A stretch of 64,000 nucleotides of DNA from Symsagittifera roscoffensis (lineage: Eukaryota; Xenacoelomorpha; Acoela; Convolutidae): the NCBI RefSeq assembly GCF_963678635.1, contig NC_087067.1:14397018-14461017 (forward strand), in the 5' to 3' direction. Positions within the stretch are counted from its first letter, which is position 1. The number at the start of each line of letters is the position of its first letter. Shown piece after piece: positions 1-12,215 of the stretch. A program made the translations under genes and the position numbers. The notes beneath the pieces are model-generated. The model ran no database searches and was not told the origin of the DNA. It saw only the letters and a program-made list of their open reading frames with translations.

Positions 1-659
1 TTCTGGTTTATGGAAAATCTCTTGTTATACATTTTCCATAAATGAAAAGTTACTAGTCATAGACCTTTCCTGAAATTCTCTGTACTTATGGAATTGCTTT
101 AAAAATGTATGAGCAGCCTTTTTCCATATATGAAAATTGTATGACTAGCATTTTTGGTCAAGCCGGGCAAAGTGACTACTGCCGCAGCTGCAAACAATCC
201 GAAATATTCTGTGCAGGACCTTGTTTTCAGCATAATTATTATTGCGCATTTTTAACAAAATAGCCGTTGTTTCTAAAATAAATTTAAAACCAAATCATGC
301 AATGTTTAAATTTTTTTTGAGTAAGAAACTCTGTTCAAGGGTTCTGAAACCTGTAAAAAATTGCTAAAAAAATATAAGCGTCGCAGTCGCTGATATTTTC
401 TTCATGGCGATTTCTGATTAGAGGTTAAATCAACATGTGTTTTTTTGAACAAGATAACTTGATTGCATTTATTACAAACTCCCGAACGCCGAACTAACCG
501 GATGTGTTTTCGACCTAACTGTTTGAGCGGTTACAAAAGTACGTAATAGATTTTGACGTCAGAGTCAAATAAATTCAACCTAGAAGACTTATTTTGTTTT
601 GACATTTTAAAATTACGCAAAAAGTGCCGTGCCCTAAAATTGAAAGGTTTTGTTTCAGT
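1..659. other. Non-coding AT-rich flank
   Basis: I see no gene here. A perfect 12-bp inverted repeat lies at 7-18 and 31-42 with a 12-nt loop. The last stretch leads into the tandem repeat that starts near 660. Confidence 0.5.
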
Positions 660-1992
660 GGAATCACAAAAATATGTGGTAGCGAACGCTTCACAATTGC
701 CTTTAAACTTTGGTCTTTTTCTCCACGTCCTTTAAATATCAAAAAGATTTGAAAATCTACCAAAAAGATGTATTAGGAAGTAATAATAATAAGACGGACA
801 CAATAGGAAGCAAAAAATAACAACCTCAGCAGGCGCGGAGTTAGGAATTTCTCAAGGGGGCGGATTTTCAAAACAAAAATTGAAAATTTTGTCGACCTTT
901 TGTTAGGTCGACCAAATTGATTTTCTGAGCTCTCCCAAACCACTATAAAGACCGTAATTTGACAAAATTTTCGGCGCCACTGGCAAATTTTTGAAAAAAG
1001 GCCAAAAAATTTTAGGCACTTTTTGGAAAACTTCGACCAAAAAATAGCGTTTTTTCGGCGCGCGCAACCCCCCAGCCCCACACCCCCCCTCCTCAGGGTC
1101 CGTCCGGAATCACAAAAATATGTGGTAGCGAACGCTTCACAATTGCCTTTAAACTTTGGTCTTTTTCTCCACGTCCTTTAAATATCAAAAAGATTTGAAA
1201 ATCTACCAAAAAGATGTATTAGGAAGTAATAATAATAAGACGGACACAATAGGAAGCAAAAAATAACAACCTCAGCAGGCGCGGAGTTAGGAATTTCTCA
1301 AGGGGGCGGATTTTCAAAACAAAAATTGAAAATTTTGTCGACCTTTTGTTAGGTCGACCAAATTGATTTTCTGAGCTCTCCCAAACCACTATAAAGACCG
1401 TAATTTGACAAAATTTTCGGCGCCACTGGCAAATTTTTGAAAAAAGGCCAAAAAAATTTTAGGCACTTTTTGGAAAACTTCGACCAAAAAATAGCGTTTT
1501 TTCGGCGCGCGCAACCCCCCAGCCCCACACCCCCCCTCCTCAGGGTCCGTCCGGAATCACAAAAATATGTGGTAGCGAACGCTTCACAATTGCCTTTAAA
1601 CTTTGGTCTTTTTCTCCACGTCCTTTAAATATCAAAAAGATTTGAAAATCTACCAAAAAGATGTATTAGGAAGTAATAATAATAAGACGGACACAATAGG
1701 AAGCAAAAAATAACAACCTCAGCAGGCGCGGAGTTAGGAATTTCTCAAGGGGGCGGATTTTCAAAACAAAAATTGAAAATTTTGTCGACCTTTTGTTAGG
1801 TCGACCAAATTGATTTTCTGAGCTCTCCCAAACCACTATAAAGACCGTAATTTGACAAAATTTTCGGCGCCACTGGCAAATTTTTGAAAAAAGGCCAAAA
1901 AAATTTTAGGCACTTTTTGGAAAACTTCGACCAAAAAATAGCGTTTTTTCGGCGCGCGCAACCCCCCAGCCCCACACCCCCCCTCCTCAGGC
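660..1992. repeat. Tandem triplication, unit about 447 bp
   Basis: Three consecutive copies begin at 660, 1106 and 1553. Each starts with GGAATCACAAAAATATG and ends with a C-rich tract followed by CTCCTCAGG. The copies are almost identical: the first lacks one A in a homopolymer, and the third continues at its 3' end into sequence missing from the junctions of the first two. Each unit holds an inverted GTCGACCTTTTGTTAGGTCGAC. Short open frames here recur with the repeat and are not genes. The near identity means either very recent amplification or an assembly artefact. Confidence 0.9.
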
Positions 1993-2393
1993 GCCTTTAG
2001 AAAATTTTTTGGGTCCGTCGCTAAAACTGGATATCTCAAAATAGAACAAAGGGGGAACCCTCCGCCCCTCCCCCCTAAATCCGCCCCTGTATATCGATTT
2101 TTGACTGACTGACTCTAAAAACTTTCCAAAGATGTCTTTGGCGCCAATATACACTTATTTTGATCGAAGGTCAAAACTTTTCAAAAAATGCCTTAAACCG
2201 CCTTTTTTCTGTTTTTTTTTTCAAAAATTGTCCCGCGGCGCAAAAAATTTAGTCAAAATAGGTTTTTCATAGTTATTTGGGATAGCTCATAAGATCAATT
2301 TGCTCGATCTGAAAAAAGATAAACTGTCGACAAAATTTTTGAATTCTTTTTTGAAAATCAGCCCCCTTAAGAAAATCCTAGATCCGCCCCTGG
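1993..2393. mobile_element. hAT-like non-autonomous element, 3' end
   Basis: The segment ends in CCTAGATCCGCCCCTGG, the reverse complement of a CAGGGGCGGAT-type terminus. That terminus is typical of hAT-superfamily MITEs in invertebrates. An internal TTTGGCGCCAATATA block at about 2138-2152 recurs in the copies at 34499 and 50893. The upstream end merges with the tandem triplication, so the left boundary and any target duplication cannot be fixed. There is no transposase. Confidence 0.55.
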
Positions 2394-3383
2394 TTGCTTT
2401 ATGATTTTTTTTGCATTTAATCTATTTGTTTCTGCTTCAAACATGAGTTCAATATAGTTTTTGACTTACTTTTGAATGTTGCAGATATTGAACAAGTTGA
2501 TTTATCAAGGTTTGTTTGGATTTTTTATATTCACTTGCTCTAAGTCAGGGTTTTTGCTTTCCGTACTTGATTGCTAGTTAACCAGTTTTCGTACTTTTTC
2601 TGATCTCTAATCCGAAATAAAACAATTACTAATTTGAAAAAAAAGATACGTTAAGAACATCTTAGTGCAAGTCATATGCTGGCAAAATCTTTTGTATCCG
2701 TCAGAGTTTTGATGCGTAATCACTCTGCATTTTTTTTCTACTAGATAGTCATGAAATTTTTCTCATCGCGATGCCAAATAGTGTGTATGCAATGTAAGCA
2801 GACTTCTTGCATCATTGTAAGCATATTCATTTTAGTAGTTCTTTGCTCACCTCAGTCTTTCTTTGTTCTTGAGCTTTCCAACAGGCTGAAAACAGAGTTT
2901 TTACCGAATCCGCAACGTTGTTTTTTTTCTATCTTCTTTGAAGTTTTGGATTCCGCGAACAGATAGCTAACAAGAACAAAGCTGCTCCAAAATAGCCTAA
3001 ATTGTGGAACACGGAACCATTTGTGGAATCCACAAGTAATTAAAACTAGGTTTATAGCAAAAAAGTATCCGCAAACTGTAAGTGGAACCCAAAAATGGGA
3101 ACTGGAACCCCAAATTGTAAGCGGGATCACCATTTTGTTCGTGGATTACACTAACAAACTTTTTAAACAGGTATACAATTTTTAAAATGAAAGTTAACTC
3201 TATTACTACCAGCAAATCGATGGAAGTCATTAGCTCTCACAAGCTACCCTTTCTCACAAGCTACACAAACAGTTCAATTTCGAGTACTTCCAGCCTCTGA
3301 AAATAATCAAATACTGTAAAGATCATATTTTGATTCAGATTAAGAGATAAAAACAGAGAGATAACCTCAATTAATGCATTTTT
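2394..3383. other. Intergenic, nothing recognised
   Basis: AT-rich sequence with homopolymer runs. The open frames on both strands are short and show no protein-like composition. I see no RNA gene or repeat unit. Confidence 0.4.
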
Positions 3384-3874
3384 GTTCCGACTTTCGATAA
3401 GAAAGCAACGGAATATTTGTGCTCGGGGTGGGTTTTTTTTTTCTGAAGACGAATTTCGACTTTTTAACTAGCCATTTTGACGGATGTCTTTTTATGTCAT
3501 TCGAAAGATATTGTTACTTTGAGCTCAAATTTGAATACCTGTGATCATTTTTGGTAAGGTTATGGGGGCTTAAAGATTGCTATTTTGGACAATTTGAGAC
3601 AATTAACGCGCGATATATTTCGCGCTATTAACGCGTAAGCGGAGAGTTAATCCGTCGTAAAATCGTTCCAAATTGGTTGAAAGAAGTTTATTTGCCATAA
3701 TTGATTTGTTACAAGGAGCAAAGTCTATCCTTTTGTACTTTATATGGCGTGTGGGGGAATGATTTTCATAAAAAATTTCAAATTTTAGAAAAAAAAAACT
3801 TTTTCAATTTGTTTAATTTCAATTAATTTTTTAGTGTTATTACTGCTCCATAAACTCTAAAACGCAGTCGGAAC
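3384..3874 (-). mobile_element. MITE with GTTCCGAC termini, copy A
   Basis: This 491-bp element is bounded by GTTCCGACT and its complement AGTCGGAAC. It is the reverse complement of the related copies at 4950 and 54312, so A and B form a head-to-head inverted pair about 1.1 kb apart. The core holds a CpG-rich near-palindrome (CGCGTTAAT and its complement flanking ATATAT), conspicuous in this AT-rich DNA. A degraded hairpin related to CAGGGCGAAGCCCTG lies just outside the right terminus. No coding capacity. Confidence 0.75.
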
Positions 3875-4680
3875 TTTCAGGGCTTTGTCATGATACGGGC
3901 AGTCCTGTTTTCAATTTGAGAACAAGAATGATTCATTATTAAGCAATTTTTATAATCTGATCTAAATTTTGATCTAATTTGAGGCTATAAGGACGTATTA
4001 AGTCCCGATCAGTTTGAAACGATATTTTTTTATGCTGATAATTCAATAGATATACGGGTGAAACGTTTTCCAATTGCAATTATCCCAAATACTTAAGAAT
4101 ACAGTCAGCCTTTGAGATATTCTGCTGCTCATACTGATCCGAATTTATAATCCTGAAAACTGATAGCGAAATATAAAAGCTGGTAAACTAAAAAGACGTC
4201 AAAAACATCAAAAACATTAAAAGTTACAGCAAGCTTTTGGAACTCTTGTCTTCACGCTGATCTCAGTTTTTGATCTCATAAACCAATCCAAAATAATTAT
4301 ATATGAAACAGTTTCGGTGAATTAAAAAAAATACTGGGAAGAAACTTATCTCACGCAGTAAGGGGGTAGGGTAGATTCACGAATTAGGTTAAGCAATAAA
4401 TAGATAAATATTTGTTGTTGAACCCCACATGCAATGATAAAGTCCATCCGTTTAATTTCCGCGTTTGGCAGATATTTGTTAGCATTTGTTCTGACTATAT
4501 CTCAATCGTTCACCCAAGAACTGTTTTAGTTCAATTTACGAAACAAAATTGCAGGTTCAGGTTAAGTTTGCGCAATTCACTTTACATTTTGTGCTTTTCA
4601 CTTACACTTTTGGAACCCGTAAAAATTATCAAAAACTTGCGCACTCACTAGTGTTAAATGCAACAAGACTGCTCGTATAT

Positions 4681-4710
4681 CAGGGCAAAGCCCTGAATGT
4701 TCGGACTATC
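4681..4710 (+). repeat. Solo CAGGGC-hairpin plus MITE terminus
   Basis: CAGGGCAAAGCCCTG is a perfect 6-bp stem with a 3-nt loop. It is followed by AATGTTCGGACT, which resembles the MITE terminus, but the MITE body does not follow. It is preceded by GACTGCTCGTAT, as at the other sites. Confidence 0.6.
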
Positions 4711-4949
4711 CCTTAATTCATATCGAGTAGTTTTTGGGAAAAGAAAATTTTGGAAAGCTATAAATTTCGGACAACATCAAACTGTGAAATGTTCAGTCTT
4801 ATGAAATTAAAAGGATGGATCCGATTAGCTAGCCTTAATTCAATTTGGAACGATTTTGTTGAGCGGAATAATTTGCCACTCATAAATAAATTGCGTTACG
4901 CTCTCAGCAATATGAACAAGACTGCTCGTATCAGGGCGAAGCCCTGAAT

Positions 4950-5421
4950 GTTCCGACTGCCTTTTAAGGTTTATGGAGCAGTAATAACATAAAAAAATTA
5001 AATGAAACAAAATAAAATGAATTTTTTTTCTAAAATCATCCCCTTTTACGCCATATAAACTACAAAAAAATTGATTTCGCTCCTTGTAACAAATCAATTA
5101 TGGCAAATAAGCTTCTTTCAACCAATTTGGAATATTTCTAAGACGGATTAAATCTCGCTTACGCGTTAATAGCGCTAAATATATCGCGCGTTAATTGTCC
5201 CAAATTAGCCAAAATGGTAATCTTTAAACCCTCATAACTTTACGAAAAATGATCACAGGAGAAATAATGTTTCAAATTTAAGCTCAGGACAACAATACCT
5301 TTTGAATGATATAAAAAAATTCCATCAAAAATGGCTAGTTAAAAAGTCGAATTTTGTCTGATGAAAAAAAAACCCACCCCGAACACAAATTTTCCGTTAC
5401 TTTGGTATCGAAAGTCGGAAC
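4950..5421 (+). mobile_element. MITE with GTTCCGAC termini, copy B
   Basis: This 472-bp element runs from GTTCCGACT to AGTCGGAAC in the plus orientation. The hairpin CAGGGCGAAGCCCTG lies directly upstream at 4932-4946. It shares the interior of copies A and C, including the CpG-rich palindromic core. A further AGTCGGAACAA terminus near 5650 suggests an older, nested or duplicated relative in 5422-5665. Confidence 0.75.
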
Positions 5422-7197
5422 AATAAATTCTTCAAAGCGCGCAATTTAGTCCACATTTTGGCCAATTTGGCAATTTTCAAACCTCCAGAAATTGACAAAA
5501 AATGATCCGAAGTAAGATATCTTTTTGATTTTGAACTCAGGAAGTCAATATCTTTAATGGGGTATAAAAATTTTTGTCAAAAACTATTATTTCGATCGGC
5601 AAAAATTGACTGAATGAAAAAACACACCAAGTTTAAATATTCCGTTCTCTTCGAAAGTCGGAACAACAAAATGCTGGTCGTAGAGCTCATCTTTTATGAC
5701 AACCCAATGAAAGTATTTCGGTGTGAATTTTTTTTTCAAAAGGGCTAAATTTATATCCCTATTTGTAAAACACTAGATAAAGCAAAATTTTCTTCGAAAC
5801 GTTACAAAAAATTAATAATTTTTTGTAGAATTTATGAAATAACAAAATGTGAAAAACAGTTAATTTTTCAGCTTTTTCAAAACTTCATATAGGTATTGCA
5901 CTGCTAATTATTGTCTCTATAACTGTTTTAGCTTGCTTAGTTTAGCTAACTGTTCTTAGTTGTTTGCTTTGTATTTTGACACAGCTCTGATGCACTACTA
6001 CTGCTCTGCAACTTTAACATGGAAAAATCATGCCTTTCTTTTAATGATTATATGGATTCGTTCTAGAATACTGAAAATAAAAGCTGAAGTTAAGAATTGT
6101 AGGCTGTTTCAGTTTCATTGCCCAACCAAGTCAACTCTAACGTTTTGCTAACGTCAACTCTAAATGAAACATGCGCAGCCCAGTAAAAGGGAGCGGACAT
6201 CACGAAACTTAAAACAAAATTACGGTGATAGCAAAAAGTATTAAAAAAACGCAAACATTTGAATAAAACCATGATCAATTGAATAAACTCTTTTAATATA
6301 CCATGAAACAATAATCTGCATCTTATATATTATATTTACTTTCAAGAAATTTGGGATATAGAGTGTCATTGTTAGTATAGTATATTTCCAAGTAAGTTAA
6401 TGACAGTGTAAATCATTTTACTCTCCTCTTGTATTCACTAAACCAAAAGCAACCTTTTCATTTTGCAGACATCTAACTAAATTGAGATTTGAAATCAGTT
6501 TAACTTTATATAGCTGGACTTTTTTATAGTCCATGACGAGCGTAAATGACGAGCTTTCAAGGGGGGTTAAGGGGCTCTAATGAAAAGTTGCAAAAGCGTT
6601 AAACCAATCTTTGATGCTGTAAAAGTCTTTGATGCAAAAATAAAACTTATCTTAAACAAAACAATACAAAATGTGGCCCGGAACGTTTTGTTCATTGGAA
6701 AATGATTACGAAAAAAAGAAATATTTATTTAAAACAATCGATAATTGTGAGGTAAAATTTTTTTTGGTGGTTAATAATATCTTTCTTTTTTTGTAATCTT
6801 CTGATAAACGATTGTTCCTTTTTACAAAAAAGTACGTAAACGACCCAAAAAGATTGGCTTTGGAACCATTTGATTAATGTATGATCTGAAAAGATTTGTT
6901 TAATTGAAAAAAAAACCTACTACTTAGATCCTTTTTCGCAAGTTTTTTTGCAATGTTTTGTTTTTAATGGTTCGATAAATATACTGTGCAAATATTGCAG
7001 CCACAGAAAGTCATGATGAAGATTCTGTTTTTTCTCTTTCACACATGTACTTTCACGATAAGGTTTGAAAGAAAAATGAAAAATTAGAACGCATGAATGA
7101 AAAATAAAAACATTTGCATAGTTTCGCGCAGTTTTCCGGGCTCTTTCACAATTTTCCGGCATCTTTCCCTCAGAAAGAGCAGAAACATATTCTTCTA
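5422..7197. other. Intergenic, degenerate repeat remains
   Basis: The first 240 bp resemble the GTTCCGAC MITE family. The rest is AT-rich with no convincing gene. A 127-codon minus frame over 6920-7303 overlaps the palindromic repeat that follows and is probably fortuitous. Confidence 0.4.
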
Positions 7198-7456
7198 CAA
7201 TTAGAACATATAAAACATAGTTGAAGATGGCCTCGGGCAAAAGAGCCGCCATCGGATACTTCGTGTCCTCAGGCCGGGCTTTTTTCCATCGGGCATCTTT
7301 CAATTATGTTCTTACTACTAAAAAAAGCAAAAACAAACTCTTCAACAGTTAGAACATAGTTGAAGATGGCCTCGGGAAAAAGAGCCACACTCGGGCACTT
7401 CGTCCCTCAGGCCGGGCTCTTTCTCCCTCGGGCATCTTTCAACTATGTTCTAACTA
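7198..7456. repeat. Two tandem long palindromes
   Basis: Two units of about 110-120 bp (about 7198-7316 and 7346-7456) each open with TTAGAACATAGTTGAAGATG and close with its near complement CATCTTTCAACTATGTTCT. Inner complementary arms (AGAGCC and GGGCTCT) fold further inwards. Either strand would form a long, nearly continuous hairpin. The units are similar but not identical, as expected for tandem foldback MITEs. A structured RNA is possible, but I see no promoter. Confidence 0.7.
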
Positions 7457-7540
7457 CTACAAAGTCAAGCAAATACGTGACGATATAGAAATGAGTTGTT
7501 CTGTTTTTTCTCCAGGTTTGGTTCGACGAAATAAGTTCTA

Positions 7541-8129
7541 CACTAGTCGAAAAAATTAAGCGCAAATTCAGGATTTTACTCTGTAAAATGCTTGTTTTTA
7601 ATGAACATTTTAGACAACATTTCCTTCGAAATTTTTATTTGTACCGGGAGCAAATGATCAGAGCTACAATCTGTGAAAATATCAATATTTGGTTTCAATG
7701 GCCTACCTATGTAATCCGGGTCTGAAAGAGCCAGTTCTCCTCATCTGCACTAAGTTTTTTTTAGATCGCGTGAAGAAAAAATAAACGTCTGAAATTAGTA
7801 GGAATTTCACACTGTATGTTTCCATTTTCTCACTGAAAAAGTTTTGAGTTGTATGAACAAATTTTTTACTCCGCGTATTCAAGAAAGATATCACTACGAC
7901 GCAAATTTTTGTGTAGATGAGAAAAACTGGCATTATCGGATCCGGATTACATTGGTAAGTCATTGAAACCAAATACTGCAATTTTCACAGATAGTAGCTC
8001 TGATCATTTGCTCTCGGTCAAAGTAAAAATTTTACTGAATTTCGAAAGAAAGGTCGCCTAAAATGTACATTGAAAACAGACATTTCACAGAGTAAAATCT
8101 TAAATCTGCGCTTAATTTGTCCACTAGTG
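7541..8129. mobile_element. Foldback MITE, Tc1/mariner-like, TA target site
   Basis: The element starts CACTAGTCGAAAAAATTAAG after TA at 7539-7540 and ends CTTAATTTGTCCACTAGTG before TA at 8130-8131, so the target duplication is TA. The termini are followed by long complementary arms, including the ATTTTACTCTGT block and the GCAAATGATCAGAGCTAC block with their complements. Most of its 589 bp is therefore palindromic. The termini and TA duplication fit the Tc1/mariner superfamily. The internal open frames are shadows of the arms. Confidence 0.85.
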
Positions 8130-8561
8130 TAAATTAACTTCCTACATTTTCGCGAAGAACGCATTTTGAGAAACTTTTTATTTGAGATGCAGAGAACAAC
8201 GAAGATATTTGTTCTAATTGTATAATTCATAATGAAGTCACAGAATCAAATAGCTTTCTGTTTTTTCTCCATTTTTAATTTGATGAATAAATTTAGTTTT
8301 TACAATATGAAGGTTTCGGTAAGCACGCATTTTCAGAAGCTATTTTTTCAATAACGTTTCCTTTTTCGTTCAACTGATAAATTTTCCGTTCGCATAATAC
8401 AGTTACAGACAATTTTTAAAAACCAAACAAGTTTTGCGTTGTTTTAATCTGCAGTTTGCTGGGGAAATTTACATTCAAACTCATTGAGTAATTTAAAGGA
8501 GAAAAAATTCAAGAAGCTCACTAAAGAAAAAGAAGTTTCAGTATCGGAGATCCAGAAAAAG

Positions 8562-11264
8562 ATGAAGAAACTTTTTCAATTAGTGTTCGCAACACTTTCT
8601 TTTAGTTTATTGCTATGGATATCGAGCTATCGACACAACAACCTTATTATCGAGGATACCCACCATGACGTGGAATTGAAAATATTTCACAATTTTACTT
8701 CAGATTCCAATTTTATTGCAAAAAATTGCCTATATCAGTTGAATACTTCTCAATGGATGGAAAAACCGATGTCAAGTCCGAGGTTTTGTTTTCCGAGTGG
8801 CGATGTTTATATTCGCAATATCGTGGTCAGAGATGGTAACTTCGAAATAGATTTGCAAAAAATACTGTTCAAAAACTACTTTCCTCTTTTTCCAGGTATG
8901 TTTTGCCGTTTTTTTACCAACTATTCAGTAAAAAGGGGAAGTGAAATCTAAGTTTCCAGTCAACTAGAATCGGCTTTTTTCTGTAATAGCTGCCAGCATT
9001 TCCCAATGGGCCCCTTTTTGCAACTACGGGCCACTGTTTTTGATGACAATCATTTTCGCGGACCAGTTATGTTTTTTTCTCAAAACCACTAAGACAGCAA
9101 TAAAATAATTTTAAACCAACAATTTAACCCACGGTGCATTAAAATTTACCGAGTATCGCTCTGAGCATTTGTAATTGTAATGTATCTCGTGATGACTTCG
9201 CAGCCTCCTAAAACCGTTTAAAACCATTCTAAAAAAGTAAAATTAACACCAATATTGAGACCAGAAAAATTAAAAGCATCAGATAGTTTTAAAATTCTTT
9301 GTAGAGAAGCAAATGTTTTTAAATGACGTTATTTTGGTTTATAAAAATAATCATTATTCGATTCAAAATGATCAAAGCTTTTTCCAATGATCAAATCTAT
9401 CTTTTCAATCATTGAAAACTGCCTTTTTTCTGTGCTTGCTGCCAAAATTTCACAATAAAGCCCTTTTTGTACTATGGGCATTTTTAAACGACAGCCATTT
9501 TTGACAATTTTTTGATCAGAGTATGCCATAAAATTTTTACTAGCATAGAAAATGTTTCTGAAAAGAGAAAAGTGACAACAATCTATGGGAGAAAGAATGG
9601 AAGCCGCAAAAAAGTTTTCTGAGAAAGCGAATATTGACAAAATGTTATCATTAAAATGTTATCATTATTCATTAACAAAAAGTTCAATGCGTTTTGCAAA
9701 GATACAGAAGTTGCAATACATAAAAAAACTTGTTTCGGGGAATCCAATCTATGTTTTCTAATCTACGTTTCTTCCAATCTATGGTGAACTATGTTTTCGA
9801 TCTAAAAATGAACTATTTAATTCGGAACGGCCGTTTCTCTGGCACGTGTTTTTCTCCAAAACTCAAAATTAGTGCTACTTTTGCAGTCGGAACTTTGGTG
9901 TTTTGCAGCCATACCTTGTTTGAGAGCTTATAAAAAAAACAAGATTTTTCAGCCTAAAAAAACAAACAATTTTCAAATTTTAGTTTTTAAGGAAGCGTTT
10001 ATTAATTTATAGATTTTTTAAATCAGTGATGAACGTTTTTTAAAAGCTTTTTGTCTTGAATGACAATCACCCGTTAAGAAACTCCACGTACCACCATTTT
10101 GAGAAAAAAACGAGCTGAACTAGCCCAATTTTTGAGCTGAAAGAGCTGAATAAGCACAAGTGGCTGATTTTTAGTATAAGGAGCTGAATGTGCTCCATGT
10201 TTAGCAAGAGGAGCTAAATGAGCCCATTTTTTAACAAATTGGGCTGATTATGTTCCTTAAATTAAATTTAGACCAAAAAACAGTTACTCTGAAGACTGGT
10301 AAAACAGAGGTGGTACAGAATTCTTGGGTACTCAATGAGTTGGTTCGAGTCTCTCGAGGAAGAATTGTTTTTGTACCAAAGAGGCTGAATGAGCCCAGTT
10401 TTTGGTCCGGGATTTGCCATGAAAAGAGATTAATAAACACAATTTTTTAAGTTTTGTGCTCTCAATTGGGCGAATTGTTTCCGTTCTTCCGTGATAATAC
10501 GGGGACTAATCGCTCTAAAAATTGGGCTCATTCAACTCCTTTTCATGGAAAAATTCATGTAGACGTTTCGACCCAGAATTGTCTAAATTTTGAGTTTTTC
10601 TTTTACAGGAGCCGCATTTCTGGACATTGGAGCTAACTCTGGAATATATACTGTATCCGCCGCTTTATTGGGACGCAAAGTTTTTGCTTTTGAGCCATTG
10701 CTGCCAACGTTGAACGCACTCAAACACAACGTGATTATCAATAACTTAACTGACAAAGTACATATCTATAATTACGGTCTTCTTGAAAAAGAAAAATGTG
10801 TAACCTCAACGATTGATGAAAATCGCTCCAATATTGGACGTTCGAGTCTTCTAGAAGACAAATATTGTTCTGAACATAGCGAGATCAAAATTTCAACACT
10901 TGACAGATTTCTGTTTACTCTGATACGAATGAAAATCAATCAGGTCATAATCAAAATCGACATTGAAGAGTCCGAGCCATACGCAGTATTGGGCGGTATG
11001 AAATTTTTTGAAAAGATTGATGTTCCGTTTATTCAAATGGAAATAGTTCGTCTGAATGCCGTGCTAAGATCGACAAACCCGAAAAATTGGGAGAAAAAGC
11101 AAATCATATGGAAGTCTTTGTTTTATTTGAACACAAAATTCACGCCTTTAGCACCGGATGCTTCGCAATTAAATGTGCTTGATGCTGATATTTGGAAATA
11201 TTTAGATATAATATGGGTTTCAAGAAAGCATAAATCTGATGCAACTGAGAACAAAATTTTTTGA
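8562..11264 (+). CDS. FkbM-family SAM methyltransferase, membrane-anchored, two exons
   Basis: Exon 1 is 8562-8895 and exon 2 is 10609-11264. They join as CCA-G/GA-GCC across an intron that starts GTATGT and ends TTTTACAG, giving 329 residues. The first ATG of the frame is at 8562. It opens with KKLFQ and then a hydrophobic signal anchor (about residues 6-22), so the protein is probably a type II membrane protein of the secretory pathway. Exon 2 carries the family's SAM-binding glycine motif, FLDIGANSGIYTVSAALLG, then FAFEPL. Further on come IIKIDIEESEPYAVLGG, matching the conserved K-D-E block, and PFIQMEIV. Proteins of this family mostly O-methylate glycans or small molecules, but the substrate here is unknown. 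A poly(A)-type AATAAA lies at 11449. The exon frame is intact. Confidence 0.85.
8896..10608 (+). other. Intron of the FkbM-family gene
   Basis: The 1,713-bp intron begins GTATGT and ends TTCTTTTACAG. It contains two diverged copies of a block of about 80 bp (8973-9055 and 9417-9500), both with CTTTTTTCTG and CCTTTTTG. A degenerate repeat based on GAGCTGAATGAGCCC spreads over about 10110-10275, with an outlier near 10383. I see no nested gene. Confidence 0.7.
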
Positions 11265-11764
11265 CGAAAGTGTATTTGCATATTTGCAAACTTAGGTTTC
11301 TTAGACGTAAGACACCTAGTTTCAAGGACCAGGTTAAACAACATTTGATCAGAAATTTCAGCCAAAACTTTTCACATCGTTTTGACAAAACTCAAAATCT
11401 GTGTCACTCAGAAGCAATTTTCATTGATTTTTAAGTGTCCTTGAATGCAATAAAACACTAATGTAGGTCGTAAGATTTTTTTTTCATTTTTATAGGACAA
11501 ATTTTGGTTGTGTTGTTGTTTTCTTGATTTCAAACTAAAATTCTCATGCCGAAAAAAAGGAAAATTGTGCCCTACACTTATGAAAGAGCAAAAAGCTCAA
11601 AAAAATGTGAACGACTTTTAATGACTAAAATGAATTTATAGCGGAAAAAATATATACATTTTTCCAGTTTTCTTTATCTTGTATAAGATTGAAATCATAA
11701 ATTGATTGTTCTTGAAATATAAAGATCTTTAAGGGCATGTGAAGCTAGCTGCTTGCCTTAAAAA

Positions 11765-12215
11765 GTTCAGATATGATTGCGATTAGCCTAAATATTCTAA
11801 ATTGAAAGAAAAAAGTATCAAATTTTAAGTAGAAAATTAAATGAACGAATTGAGGAAAAAATTAGTAACTTTTTAATCTGTTTGAAAAAAATTATTAACC
11901 GATAGAGAAACTGTCAAATGGTGTTTTTTTTTAGTTTTAAAATTTCAATTCTTAAAACTCAAATAAAAAACTCTCGAATCTTTCTCTCAAAAAAGTTTTT
12001 TAATATTGACATGTTAATCAATCTTAAATAACTAGAAACAAAACTGTATGGTATAATTTTCCTTCTTTCCTGTAAATATCTAAAATAGCCTAATAATTAT
12101 GATTAATTAAAAAAAAAGACGAACTTAATTTTGCAGAGCATAAATAGATGTCAGCAAGATGATATTTTTTTTCTTTGAGTTCATATTATTTAGGCTAGTC
12201 GCAATCATATTTTTC
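11765..12215. mobile_element. MITE-like element with about 50-bp inverted ends
   Basis: The left end (ATATGATTGCGATTAGCCTAAAT) and right end (ATTTAGGCTAGTCGCAATCATAT) are imperfect complements extending about 50 bp. A diverged direct relative of its left half lies at about 13945-14115 (GATTGCGGTTAGCCTAAATA and the following 150 bp). No target duplication is clear and there is no coding capacity. Confidence 0.6.

Noticed and set aside
6920-7303. 127-codon minus-strand open frame
   Set aside because: It runs through the palindromic repeat at 7198-7316 and has no splice sites or recognisable composition.
9329-9640. 103-codon minus-strand frame in the FkbM gene intron
   Set aside because: It overlaps one of two diverged copies of an intronic repeat and has no supporting features.
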